From the NCBI GenBank assembly GCA_965226965.1, contig OZ245715.1, positions 3,658,001-3,722,000 on the forward strand: a stretch of DNA of 64,000 bases, in the 5' to 3' direction. The notes below the pieces were generated by a model. The model saw only the letters and a program-made list of their open reading frames with translations. It was not told where the DNA came from and searched no databases. Of this stretch, positions 1 to 9,001 are shown in pieces. The translations under genes and the position numbers were made by a program. The stretch comes from Endoryza foliicola (lineage in GTDB: Bacteria; Bacteroidota; Bacteroidia; Chitinophagales; Chitinophagaceae). Position 1 is the stretch's first letter; every line of letters starts with the position of its first letter.

Positions 1-3
1 ACG

Positions 4-900
4 CTACTGATTCATCATATCACGAATGGCATCTTGAAACGAGATTGGAGAGTATCCGAGCTCGTTTTTTGCTTTAGAGATGTTGAATCCGGTTTTTAAG
101 GGTCTTTGCCCGGGTTGAGTAAAGGTATTCGCGTTCACTTTTGTGATGAGGCTTCCATCTAAGTTGAAATAGTCTACTGTTTTCATGGCCATATCGTATG
201 GAGTGAGAATTTCTTCGCCGGAAACATGAAAAACGCCGCCAGCTTTTTGAGTAACGCAGGCTAGAATACCTAAAGCCAGGTCTTTCACATAAGTAGGAGT
301 TCTCACTTGATCGCTCACTACTTTTATCGGTTTGTTTTGTTCCAAGGATTCTTTTACCCAAGAAATGATATTGGAACGGGTACCCACCAATACATTGCCA
401 AAAACCAAGCAAGTTCGAATTATGGACCAATTTCCGGGATAATTGTAAGCCAATCTTTCTCCTTTTATTTTAGATGTACCATAATAGTTTACTGCGTTTA
501 CCGGATCGGTTTCCGTATACATGCCTGTGGTGCCATCGAAAACGAAATCGGTAGAAATGAATATAAAATGCGCTGCAAAGCTTTGCGAAAACCTTGCGGC
601 AAGTTCGGTACCCAGAACATTCACTTGATCTGTTTCCTGCTGATGTTGTTCACAAAAGTCGACCTGTGTGAGGGCGGCACAATGAATAACAGCATCAAGC
701 CGATCAATTTTGGTGGCTAATAAATGCCAGTCGTTTTCATTGGTGATATCCAGAGAAAAATACTGTAGGCGGTTGCTCAATTTAATGGGAATTCGAAAAT
801 CTCCTTTTCCCGTAGCCACCACATCGTGATCGGAATGTTGTAGAATTGAAAGAAGGTGTTGGCCGAGCAGCCCATTGGCGCCTGTTATCAGAATCTTCAT
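4..900 (-). CDS. RmlD-like NAD(P)-dependent sugar reductase/epimerase
   Basis: A 298-residue extended short-chain dehydrogenase of the RmlD (dTDP-4-dehydrorhamnose reductase) type. It opens with a Rossmann motif (TGANGLLGQ, residues 6-14), has the STD segment at 116-118 and the catalytic YxxxK as Y140-K144. The family reduces or epimerises nucleotide sugars in the cytoplasm for cell-surface polysaccharide. No rmlA/B/C neighbour is present, so the substrate is open, and a general NAD-dependent epimerase remains possible. The gene is divergent from pfkA across a 209-bp intergenic region. The ATG at 900 directly precedes the Rossmann strand, which fixes the start. Confidence 0.85.
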   Translation of the reverse strand: MKILITGANGLLGQHLLSILQHSDHDVVATGKGDFRIPIKLSNRLQYFSLDITNENDWHLLATKIDRLDAVIHCAALTQVDFCEQHQQETDQVNVLGTELAARFSQSFAAHFIFISTDFVFDGTTGMYTETDPVNAVNYYGTSKIKGERLAYNYPGNWSIIRTCLVFGNVLVGTRSNIISWVKESLEQNKPIKVVSDQVRTPTYVKDLALGILACVTQKAGGVFHVSGEEILTPYDMAMKTVDYFNLDGSLITKVNANTFTQPGQRPLKTGFNISKAKNELGYSPISFQDAIRDMMNQ

Positions 901-1025
901 GAGCTAAAAATACGTTGTAACTCGCACAAAAACCAGCTACTGAACAACTGTTCGTTTATATATTAATTAATTTTAAGTATTTGACTTAAGCGGTTTCGAT
1001 TAGAAAAAAAGTCAAAACAATACCT

Positions 1026-1033
1026 TAATTTTG
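1026..1033 (+). promoter_or_regulatory. Possible -7 box for pfkA-pyk
   Basis: TAATTTTG matches the Bacteroidota -7 consensus TAnnTTTG and lies 76 bp before the pfkA start. No good TTTG is seen at the ideal distance upstream, so this is a weak call. Confidence 0.35.
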
Positions 1034-1109
1034 AGGCACTTTTAAAGAAGTTTATAATTTTTTAAACGATTCAAGCCAGATTTGGTAACCAATTGAACGA
1101 TTTTTATTC

Positions 1110-2093
1110 ATGGCTAACAAAGTAACTAAAATTGGTATTCTTACTTCAGGAGGTGATGCACCGGGTATGAATGCCGCCATTCGAGCAGCCGTTCGTACCG
1201 GTATATATCATGGATTGGAAGTATTCGGCATAATGCGTGGATACAGTGGGATGTTAGACGACGATATCATTCCTATGCATTCAAGAAGCGTGGCGAATAT
1301 TATTCAACGCGGTGGAACCATTTTAAAAACAGCTCGCTGTAAAGAATTCTATGAACCCGAAGGACGTAAAATTGCCTATGCTAATTTAAAGAAGCACGGG
1401 ATTGACGGGTTGGTGATCATTGGTGGAGATGGGTCTTTTAGAGGAGCAGATAAGTTTAGTAGAGAATACGATATTCCTTGTATCGGTTTGCCCGGTACGA
1501 TTGATAAAGACATTGCAGGCACCGACTTTACCATTGGTTTCGACACTGCAGTAAACACAGCAGTTGAAGCCATCGATAAAATCAGAGATACAGCAGATGC
1601 ACATGATCGCCTTTTCATTATTGAAGTAATGGGACGTGATGCAGGTTATATTGCACTCCACAGTGGCATTGCCACTGGAGCTGAGAACATTTTGATACCG
1701 GAACGAAAAACCGATATTGATGAACTCATTGGTTCCCTTCTTGAAAAAGAAAAAAGAAAGAAATTAGTAAATCTTGTAGTAGTAGCTGAAGGAGATGGAT
1801 TTGGCGGCGCTGATGAAGTTGCCAAAGTAGTAAAAGAGCGAATTCCACAAGCAGATACCCGTGTGTGTATTTTGGGACATATTCAAAGAGGAGGTTCTCC
1901 TTCTTGCTTGGATCGATTGATTGCCAGCAGAATGGGATACCATGCCGTTGAATGCTTGATTGAAGGTAAACACAACATGATGGTTGGTATTGTAAATAAC
2001 AAAATGCATTACACACCACTTGAAAAAGCAGTAAAAGCAAAACAAAAAATTAGCGACGATTGGATCAAAATTGTAAAGATCCTGGCTTCCTAA
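1110..2093 (+). CDS. pfkA: ATP-dependent 6-phosphofructokinase
   Basis: A 327-residue phosphofructokinase, which phosphorylates fructose 6-phosphate to fructose 1,6-bisphosphate in glycolysis. The N-terminal GILTSGGDAPGMNAA motif, the GGDGS nucleotide loop and the GTIDKDIAGTD catalytic segment are all present, followed by EVMGRDAGY and HIQRGGSPS. The loop reads GGDGS rather than GGDDS, which marks an ATP rather than a pyrophosphate enzyme. The usual TIDND reads TIDKD here, but both aspartates are kept. It lies 21 bp upstream of pyruvate kinase on the same strand, so the two committed glycolytic steps are probably co-transcribed. Confidence 0.96.
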   Translation: MANKVTKIGILTSGGDAPGMNAAIRAAVRTGIYHGLEVFGIMRGYSGMLDDDIIPMHSRSVANIIQRGGTILKTARCKEFYEPEGRKIAYANLKKHGIDGLVIIGGDGSFRGADKFSREYDIPCIGLPGTIDKDIAGTDFTIGFDTAVNTAVEAIDKIRDTADAHDRLFIIEVMGRDAGYIALHSGIATGAENILIPERKTDIDELIGSLLEKEKRKKLVNLVVVAEGDGFGGADEVAKVVKERIPQADTRVCILGHIQRGGSPSCLDRLIASRMGYHAVECLIEGKHNMMVGIVNNKMHYTPLEKAVKAKQKISDDWIKIVKILAS

Positions 2094-2114
2094 TACACTT
2101 AAACGAATACCACT

Positions 2115-3608
2115 ATGGCAAAAGACCTGAATAAGTACTTGCATCATGACATGAACAAAGCTGCAGGTATCGAACACAGTACCCACAGAACAAAGATTGT
2201 AGCCACTGTTGGACCTGCTTGCGACACATATGAGAAACTATTGGAACTGGTTAAAGCCGGTGTAAATATTTTCCGTTTGAATTTCTCGCACGGTACACAC
2301 GAAGACAAAGCGAAGATCATTGAATTAATTCGCAAAATAAACAAAACAGAACCTTACAACATTGCCATCCTTGCCGATTTACAGGGACCCAAATTACGTG
2401 TAGGCGAAATTGAAAATGGCAAAATCATCATCGAACCCGGAGAGATTCTCACGTTCACTTCTACTGAAAAAGTAGTGGGCAACAAAGAGAAAATTTATGT
2501 CTCCTACCCTAACCTACATCACGATGTAGAAATTGGAAACAAGATTTTGATCGATGATGGAAAGTTAGAAGTAGTGGTAGTGGACATCAAGGAAAACGGC
2601 GATGTAAAAGTAAAAGTCACCTATGGTGGTGCATTGACTCCTAAAAAAGGAGTAAACCTTCCTGACACAAAAATTTCGCTTCCGGCCCTTACAGAAAAAG
2701 ATTTGACTGATCTAGACTTTATCATTGGTCAGCAAGTAGATTGGATCGCTCTTTCTTTCGTTAGAAAGGCAGAAGATATTATTGACTTGAAAAGAAGAAT
2801 CAAAGAAGCCAATTGCAAGAGCAAGGTGATTGCAAAAATTGAAATGCCTTCAGCTTTGGTTGACTTGAGAAACATTGTAGTTGAATCTGATGGTGTGATG
2901 GTTGCTCGTGGTGATTTGGGAGTTGAATTACCGGTAGAAAAAGTACCGATGGCACAACGCGATATTATCCGCAAATGTATCCATCGTGCGAAGCCGGTAA
3001 TTGTGGCTACTCAAATGATGGAGAGTATGATTGACCGTGTAAAGCCTAACAGAAGTGAAATTACCGACGTTGCGAATGCGGTTTTGGAAGGTGCGGATGC
3101 GGTGATGTTAAGTGGTGAAACTGCAACCGGTAATCATCCGGCATTAGTGGTTGAAACCATGCGTAAAATCATTTTGGAAGTAGAAAGAACAGAATACAGA
3201 TACGATCGCGAAGAAGACTTGATGCCTCAACCACACTCTCCTTCTTTTGTAAGCGATGCTATTTGCTACAATGCTTGTAAACTGTCTTATGATACAAAAG
3301 CGAATGCCTTAATTGGAATGACGCAAAGCGGTTATACAGGGTTTATGTTGAGTAGCTACCGCCCTCGTTGTCCACTTTACATCTTCACCAAAGAACGTTC
3401 ATTGGTAAACCAATTGAGCTTAAGTTGGGGTGTACGTGCGTTTTTCTATGATGAAGAGGAGAGCTTGGATGCCATCATTGAAGATCAAATCGACATTTTG
3501 AAAGAAAGAGGATTTATTCAATCGGGAGATATCGTAGTTAATACAGGTAGCACACCGGTTTCTGATCACTTACCAACCAACGTGATAAAAATTACGAAAG
3601 TAGGATAA
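2115..3608 (+). CDS. pyk: Pyruvate kinase
   Basis: A 497-residue pyruvate kinase, which converts phosphoenolpyruvate and ADP to pyruvate and ATP. Visible motifs are TKIVATVGPAC near the N-terminus, RLNFSHG (phosphate/ADP site), LQGPKLRVG, the IAKIEMPSAL active-site lysine segment, MVARGDLGVELP and the ATQMMESMI/GADAVMLSGETA region, then the C-terminal allosteric-type domain. Its length is typical of bacterial enzymes. It is second in the operon with pfkA and is closed by a strong hairpin terminator at 3651-3691. Confidence 0.97.
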   Translation: MAKDLNKYLHHDMNKAAGIEHSTHRTKIVATVGPACDTYEKLLELVKAGVNIFRLNFSHGTHEDKAKIIELIRKINKTEPYNIAILADLQGPKLRVGEIENGKIIIEPGEILTFTSTEKVVGNKEKIYVSYPNLHHDVEIGNKILIDDGKLEVVVVDIKENGDVKVKVTYGGALTPKKGVNLPDTKISLPALTEKDLTDLDFIIGQQVDWIALSFVRKAEDIIDLKRRIKEANCKSKVIAKIEMPSALVDLRNIVVESDGVMVARGDLGVELPVEKVPMAQRDIIRKCIHRAKPVIVATQMMESMIDRVKPNRSEITDVANAVLEGADAVMLSGETATGNHPALVVETMRKIILEVERTEYRYDREEDLMPQPHSPSFVSDAICYNACKLSYDTKANALIGMTQSGYTGFMLSSYRPRCPLYIFTKERSLVNQLSLSWGVRAFFYDEEESLDAIIEDQIDILKERGFIQSGDIVVNTGSTPVSDHLPTNVIKITKVG

Positions 3609-3612
3609 GAAC

Positions 3613-3650
3613 AGAATTAAGAATTAAGAGTTAAGAATTAAGAATTATTA
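3613..3650. repeat. AT-rich TTAAGAATTAAGA direct repeats
   Basis: The stretch after pyk is made of repeated AATTAAGA units (AATTAAGAATTAAGAG and onward). Very similar AT-rich units form both ends of the element at 62145-62526, so this looks like a dispersed intergenic repeat. Confidence 0.5.
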
Positions 3651-3691
3651 AAGAGAAAGGGTTTGTTATCAAAACAAACCCTTTCTCTTTT
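3651..3691. terminator. Bidirectional terminator between pyk and the hydrolase gene
   Basis: AAGAGAAAGGGTTTGTT and its complement flank a short A-rich loop and run into TTTT on the plus strand and AAAA/T-rich sequence on the other. It sits between two convergent genes and can end both. Confidence 0.85.
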
Positions 3692-3708
3692 ATACAAGTT
3701 TGAAAACA

Positions 3709-4731
3709 CTATTTTAGTGGAGCTCCTTGGTCTACATTTTTGATAAATTGAATCAACCCTTTGAAATAGGTTTGTTGATCATCCCACATACTGCAGTGGC
3801 TGCCTTTTGGGCAGTATAAATAAGCGCCGTTTTTCACTTGTGTACTCATCCATTTCATGTGCTCCGGATCCATGGTATCGAATTGGCCGCCAATGGTGAG
3901 TGTTGGGATGGTAATTTTGGGAAGGTCTGCTTTTCGATCCCAAGCGGCAAGGCGACCGGCGATTCCAAATTCAGAGGGCCCTTGCATGAGCGTATATATT
4001 TCGCTGTTCAAATGCTTGAATGCTCTATTGATGGGCTCGGGCCATTCCGCCAATCGGCAAACATGTTGTTTGTAAAAATTGGGCATCAATAGTTCAAAGT
4101 AACGAGGATTGGCGAAATCACCCTTGGCCTCGAGATCACGAATCTCTTTTAATACAGCTGTATCCATTTGTTTGGCCAGTACATTCACTGCATAGGCGCC
4201 ATAATCGGGGCAGCTGCTCATCATATTGGAAATAATCAGCCCTTTCATATGTTGCTGGTATTTTAACGCGTATTCCAGCGCTAAAATTCCGCCCCAGGAG
4301 TGTCCAAGGAGGTAAAAGTTAGAACTATCTAAATTAAGCGCTTGACGCACTTGTTCAACTTCTTCTACAAAGCGGGGAATGGTCCAAAGCGAACTGTCTT
4401 TGGGTTGATCTGAGTAATAACTCCCCAATTGATCGTATTCATAAAATTCAAACCCTTGATTAGGGAAGAAACTTTCGAAACATTCAAAAAATTCATGGGT
4501 GCCTGCGGGTCCGCCATGTAGGAGTAGCACTTTAATTGTTGGATTGTTTCCGAATTTTTTCGTCCAAACATTAAACTTACCAACCGGGGTATTGATTGGA
4601 ATCATTTTAATGCCACCGGTTTGCACGGTAGTGTCTGAACTTGAACTCGATTTCACAGAATTTGTTGATGGTTCGCCACATGATAAACAACTCATAATCA
4701 GCAGGCTAATTGCCAGATAAACGAATCTCAT
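3709..4731 (-). CDS. Proline iminopeptidase-like alpha/beta-hydrolase lipoprotein
   Basis: A 340-residue alpha/beta-hydrolase of the prolyl aminopeptidase group. The N-terminus is a signal peptide with cysteines suited to lipidation (LIMSCLSCG), followed by a Ser-rich linker. The oxyanion segment HGGPAG, the nucleophile elbow GHSWGG, an acid in GQFDTMDPE and the histidine in GSHCSM give the full triad in order. It probably removes N-terminal proline or small residues from peptides at the cell envelope. It is monocistronic and convergent with pyk. The exact substrate is inferred from the family. Confidence 0.85.
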   Translation of the reverse strand: MRFVYLAISLLIMSCLSCGEPSTNSVKSSSSSDTTVQTGGIKMIPINTPVGKFNVWTKKFGNNPTIKVLLLHGGPAGTHEFFECFESFFPNQGFEFYEYDQLGSYYSDQPKDSSLWTIPRFVEEVEQVRQALNLDSSNFYLLGHSWGGILALEYALKYQQHMKGLIISNMMSSCPDYGAYAVNVLAKQMDTAVLKEIRDLEAKGDFANPRYFELLMPNFYKQHVCRLAEWPEPINRAFKHLNSEIYTLMQGPSEFGIAGRLAAWDRKADLPKITIPTLTIGGQFDTMDPEHMKWMSTQVKNGAYLYCPKGSHCSMWDDQQTYFKGLIQFIKNVDQGAPLK

Positions 4732-5048
4732 AGTTTAGTATTTATGGTAGTTGGGTAAATAGCGTTGAAATTAAAGATATTTGAACGGGCTCGATCCGTT
4801 TTTGTTCAAAATTTAGTATTTTTAGTGAAACTAACTGTGGAATCTTCTGCCGCATTCCTTGCTGTGTGCATTGGAATGTGCTTAAAGTAATATCTCCTCC
4901 GCTAGTTTTCTGCAACACCGCATCAACCTATTATTTCAAGAATCCAACTTGTGTGGTTGAAATTTAATATCCTACAATTGAACGAACATAGGTACTCGTT
5001 CGGAACCAGTGATTTTCAACGTGTGACTAAAACAAACAAAAAACTGTT
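4732..5048. other. Intergenic region between two divergent exported-protein genes
   Basis: There are 317 bp between the hydrolase and the S8 protease. An imperfect hairpin is visible (GCATTCC at 4852-4858 with GGAATG at 4873-4878), and TATTTTTA at 4817-4824 resembles a -7 box, but no correctly spaced -33 was found. I see no gene or recognised riboswitch here. Confidence 0.4.
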
Positions 5049-8000
5049 ATGAGAAAAATTTTACTGTCCCTTCTCCTTTTAATGATGGTAGTAGTTGGTT
5101 TTGGCCAAGAACCAGCCAAGCTTATCAAAGGGCCAAGACCGACGATTAATTTAGATGCTGTTCCTGCATCCGCCATGGAAAAAGGACGCATTTCAATTAA
5201 GTTCAAAGGTTCGGTTGAATCGTTGTTAAAGGCAGCGCCTTCAAAAGGATCGGATGGCTTTATCCGTTTCAACATTCCTTCAATTGATGCACTAAATATT
5301 CAATTCAAGGTAACAGAATCGAAGCAATTATTTTCAACAGTATTAAACGATAAACAATTTGATGCTCGTCACAAAGAGTGGGGTTTTCATTTGTGGTATA
5401 CACTTGAATTTGATCAATCAGTTGACATCAAGCGTATCGTAAAAGAATATGCGAAATTGAGCAATTTAATTGAGATCTCTGAACCGGTTTATAGCATCAC
5501 CCGTTACAAAGCAGTAAAAGAGTTTCCTAAAACCACCAATAAGTTATTCAAAGGAGAGAAGGTATTGTTGACTCCGAACGATCCTCGCTACAATGAACAA
5601 TGGCATTACAACAATACCGGCCAACAAGGTGGTACTGCTGGAAAAGACATTAAGTTACCGGGAGCTTGGGATATTGTAACAGGTAACCCCAATATCATCA
5701 TTGGTATCATTGATGGAGGTATCGACGTTACTCACCCTGATTTAGCAGGCAATATGTGGCCTACCAATGGATACAATTTCGTAAATAACAGTACTACCAT
5801 TGATGCAGACGAACACGGTTCACATGTGGCCGGAACAGTAGCAGCGGTGAACAATAACAACTTGGGAGTTAGTGGTGTTGCAGGTGGAAATGGAACTGCA
5901 AACAGTGGTGTTAAATTAATGTCGTTGGAAGTATTTGGTCCTACTTCTACTGCTGCTGATTTCGGAGCACCATTTATTTGGTCGGCCGATAGAGGTGCGA
6001 TGATTGCTCAAAACAGTTGGGGTTATACGCAAGCCGGCGTTTACCAACAATCCGTTTTAGATGGTATTGATTATTTTATCGCCAATGGTGGTGGAACAGC
6101 AATGAAAGGTGGTATCGTAATCTTCGCTGCCGGTAACTCCAACAGCGAATTATTGTGGTATCCTGCTGTATATGATCCGGTATTGTCTGTAGCAGCTACC
6201 AATAATAGAGACGTTCGTTCTTACTACTCTAACTATGGTACATGGGTTGATATTTCTGCACCGGGTGGCGAACAAAGTTTTGCGAACGATCCAAAAGGAG
6301 TATTGAGCACCACTGCTCAATCAATCAACGGTGGTTATGAATTTTTACAAGGTACTTCAATGGCTTGCCCGCACGTATCTGGAGTAGCTTCTTTGATCGT
6401 ATCAAGAGCGCCGGGCCGCCTATCTGCAAACGATGTTCGTTCTATTCTACTGACAACCGCAGATAATCACTATCCTGATAACGCTCCCACCATGGCCGGG
6501 AAGTTAGGAACGGGCAGAGTAAATGCTTTTAAAGCAGCTCAATTAGCTGACCAAATTGCTACAGGTCCTCTAGTTGACCCTGCTACGAATTATAGCTTAA
6601 CACTTACTTGTCCGAATGTAGTGAATGCTTGGACAAAGAACGGTGCAGGAAACGATGTAATGATTGCATACAGCACTACCGGTAATTTTGGTATTCCTTC
6701 AGGTGCTTATAATGTAGGCGATGCCATTTCAGGTGGGGGTACTGTAATATACAAAGGAAGCGCTACCACTTTCAATCATCCTATTCCTGTGGATTCTGCA
6801 ACCATCACTTATAAAATTTGGAGTGTAAACGCAACGAATAATTACTCAGCCGGTATTGTAAAAACTATTAAAACTCCGTTCTCTGTAAGAAATTTTGCAG
6901 GGGCTGCAGTGGGTTCGAATATCAATTTAAGTTGGACGCGCTTCTGTAATACAGCGAGTGAAGTAATTGTAGCTACCAATAACTCGAATACGTTTGGAAC
7001 ACCAAGCGGCAATCTTGTTGCCGGAAACGCAATTACCGGTGGAGGCACAGTTATTTACAGAGGTACTGCCGCGAACTTTGTTCATACCACTCCTATTAAT
7101 GGTACAAACTACTACAGGATTTGGAGCGCTAATGGTACATTGTATTCTTCAGTTGCTCTAAGCGCAACCGTGTGTTTCGGAAGTATTCCCGGACCGGTTG
7201 TAGAAGGATTTGAGTCTACCACTTTTGCACCAACCGGTTGGCAACTCATCAATCCAAACACTGGTTCAATTACTTGGGAGCGCACTACCGCTGCTAATAA
7301 TGGAGGAGCTGCATCTGCAAGAATTCGATTCTATGATTATAGTAATTCAAATCATAACGACTGGTTATTGTCACCGGCCGTAACTGCAACCAATGCTGAT
7401 AGTATCATTCTTTCATTCGATAGAGCTTACAGACCGTATAGCACCAGTGCTACATTTGCTGATAGTTTGGATGTAATGATCTCTACAGATTGCGGTACAA
7501 CTTTTACAAGTATTTGGAAAGCCGGTGGTGTAGGATTAGCATCAACTACGGGAACCACCACATCAGCATTTACTCCAACTGCAGCACAATGGGCTAATTT
7601 AAGATTTGACGTGAAGTCTGTAGTAGGTAATGCTCCAAGTTTCTTAGTTGCATTCCGTGCAGTTAATAAATTCGGAAATAACTTATACCTCGACAATATC
7701 AATATTTACACAGTTGAAAATGGCCGTAGAGATGCGAGAGTAAGTCAAATTATTGACCCTGCAGGAAAGCTCTGCGTTCGTTCATTAACTCCAAGAGTTC
7801 AAATTACCAATTTGGGTAAAGACACTTTGAAGACCGTTAAAGTGATGTACCGTTTCGTTTCTGCTGCTGCAAACGTGCTCGATTCTGTTACTTTTAATGG
7901 AAGCTTACCAATTGGTAGTTCTGCAACTGTAACATTAAAGGCAACAACACTGGCTGCAGGTGGTGCTTATCAATTGACTGTGTATACAAAAGATCCAAAT

Positions 8001-8900
8001 GGATTGAATGATCAAGTACCAAGTAATGATACTGCGAAATTGGCACTCACAGTTTTTGATCCGCAACCGGATCCTGTGAAGGAAAGTTTTGAACAAGGAA
8101 CCTTCCCTCCTGCTAACTGGTATGTTCAATCAAGCGGTAGCGCTTATACATGGGAACGAACAAACCGCGGATCATCTGATAAATCTGCTGCAGCTTGGAT
8201 CAGAAACTACCGCTTCAATAGTGGTAATAAGAAGGATGATCTATATTCTCCTTTGGTTCAAATTGGAAGTCCGGACAGTGTTTACTTGAGCTTTGATGTA
8301 TCGCATGCTACAGCCCGCTTCCCAGGAAGTACCGGTGTTCCTTTAGATACCTTAGAAGTATTGTTAACAACTGATTGCGGAGCAACCTTCCGTTCGATCT
8401 ACAAGAAATTTGGTGAAGACCTTACTACTGTGGATCCGAATTTCCCATTAACTTTTGCAGCTTCCGACACCATTGGCTTTGTACCTAGTTCGCCGCTATT
8501 GTGGAGAAAAGAGTTTATTGATGTAACTCGATATGTAACAGCGAATGGTAAATTCCAATTCATTTTCAGAAACACTTCAAATAAAGGAAACAATACGTTG
8601 CTCGATAACGTGAATATCAGTACAGTTACATTGCCTGCTTTGTTAAAAGCAAAAGGTTATATGATTGCGCCGAATCCATTTGAAGGTTCATTCGCGATTC
8701 GACATGTGATTCCTCCAACGAACTTGAAAGGAATCCAGGTTATGAACTCTGCCGGTCAAGTTATTGTTGCTCGACAATTCAATGGTAATGCAGCTAGCTA
8801 TATTCAAGTAGACTTGAGTAAATACGCAAGTGGTGCCTACCAAGTTAAATTGATCTATGACAACAAGGTGGTAACAGAACGCGTAATTAAAAGAAAATAA
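5049..8900 (+). CDS. Secreted S8 (subtilisin-family) protease with T9SS sorting domain
   Basis: A 1283-residue exported protease. A signal peptide (MRKILLSLLLLMMVVVGFGQ) is followed by a pro-region to about residue 180 and then the subtilisin domain with Asp222 (IIDGGID), His256 (HGSHVAGT), oxyanion Asn364 (AAGNSN) and Ser438 (GTSMACPH). Beyond it are two fibronectin-like stretches (about 510-710) and two cleaved-adhesin/choice-of-anchor-J jelly-roll modules (about 718-880 and 1025-1205), both containing FE...F.P..W and a WER motif. The last ~80 residues (APNPFEGSF ... GAYQVKLIYDNKVVTERVIKRK) are a type A Por secretion domain, so export by type IX secretion to the surface or medium is expected. 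It is monocistronic, with a terminator at 8921-8950. Confidence 0.93.
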   Translation: MRKILLSLLLLMMVVVGFGQEPAKLIKGPRPTINLDAVPASAMEKGRISIKFKGSVESLLKAAPSKGSDGFIRFNIPSIDALNIQFKVTESKQLFSTVLNDKQFDARHKEWGFHLWYTLEFDQSVDIKRIVKEYAKLSNLIEISEPVYSITRYKAVKEFPKTTNKLFKGEKVLLTPNDPRYNEQWHYNNTGQQGGTAGKDIKLPGAWDIVTGNPNIIIGIIDGGIDVTHPDLAGNMWPTNGYNFVNNSTTIDADEHGSHVAGTVAAVNNNNLGVSGVAGGNGTANSGVKLMSLEVFGPTSTAADFGAPFIWSADRGAMIAQNSWGYTQAGVYQQSVLDGIDYFIANGGGTAMKGGIVIFAAGNSNSELLWYPAVYDPVLSVAATNNRDVRSYYSNYGTWVDISAPGGEQSFANDPKGVLSTTAQSINGGYEFLQGTSMACPHVSGVASLIVSRAPGRLSANDVRSILLTTADNHYPDNAPTMAGKLGTGRVNAFKAAQLADQIATGPLVDPATNYSLTLTCPNVVNAWTKNGAGNDVMIAYSTTGNFGIPSGAYNVGDAISGGGTVIYKGSATTFNHPIPVDSATITYKIWSVNATNNYSAGIVKTIKTPFSVRNFAGAAVGSNINLSWTRFCNTASEVIVATNNSNTFGTPSGNLVAGNAITGGGTVIYRGTAANFVHTTPINGTNYYRIWSANGTLYSSVALSATVCFGSIPGPVVEGFESTTFAPTGWQLINPNTGSITWERTTAANNGGAASARIRFYDYSNSNHNDWLLSPAVTATNADSIILSFDRAYRPYSTSATFADSLDVMISTDCGTTFTSIWKAGGVGLASTTGTTTSAFTPTAAQWANLRFDVKSVVGNAPSFLVAFRAVNKFGNNLYLDNINIYTVENGRRDARVSQIIDPAGKLCVRSLTPRVQITNLGKDTLKTVKVMYRFVSAAANVLDSVTFNGSLPIGSSATVTLKATTLAAGGAYQLTVYTKDPNGLNDQVPSNDTAKLALTVFDPQPDPVKESFEQGTFPPANWYVQSSGSAYTWERTNRGSSDKSAAAWIRNYRFNSGNKKDDLYSPLVQIGSPDSVYLSFDVSHATARFPGSTGVPLDTLEVLLTTDCGATFRSIYKKFGEDLTTVDPNFPLTFAASDTIGFVPSSPLLWRKEFIDVTRYVTANGKFQFIFRNTSNKGNNTLLDNVNISTVTLPALLKAKGYMIAPNPFEGSFAIRHVIPPTNLKGIQVMNSAGQVIVARQFNGNAASYIQVDLSKYASGAYQVKLIYDNKVVTERVIKRK

Positions 8901-8920
8901 GTAAATCTTACCTTCTACAT

Positions 8921-8950
8921 AAAACCGCTTCAATTCTTGAAGCGGTTTTT
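8921..8950 (+). terminator. Rho-independent terminator after the S8 protease
   Basis: AAAACCGCTTCAA, a three-base loop and TTGAAGCGGTTTTTT form a near-perfect GC-cored stem with a T tract, 20 bp after the stop codon. Confidence 0.9.
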
Positions 8951-9001
8951 TATTTTAGTGAACAGATTCTCTTATCAACTGTTCATTTAAAAATACTACT
9001 T

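Noticed and set aside
1110..2093. Pyrophosphate-dependent phosphofructokinase
   Set aside because: The nucleotide loop reads GGDGS, the ATP form, not GGDDS.
4852..4878. Riboswitch upstream of the S8 protease
   Set aside because: Only a short imperfect hairpin is visible and no known aptamer core was recognised.
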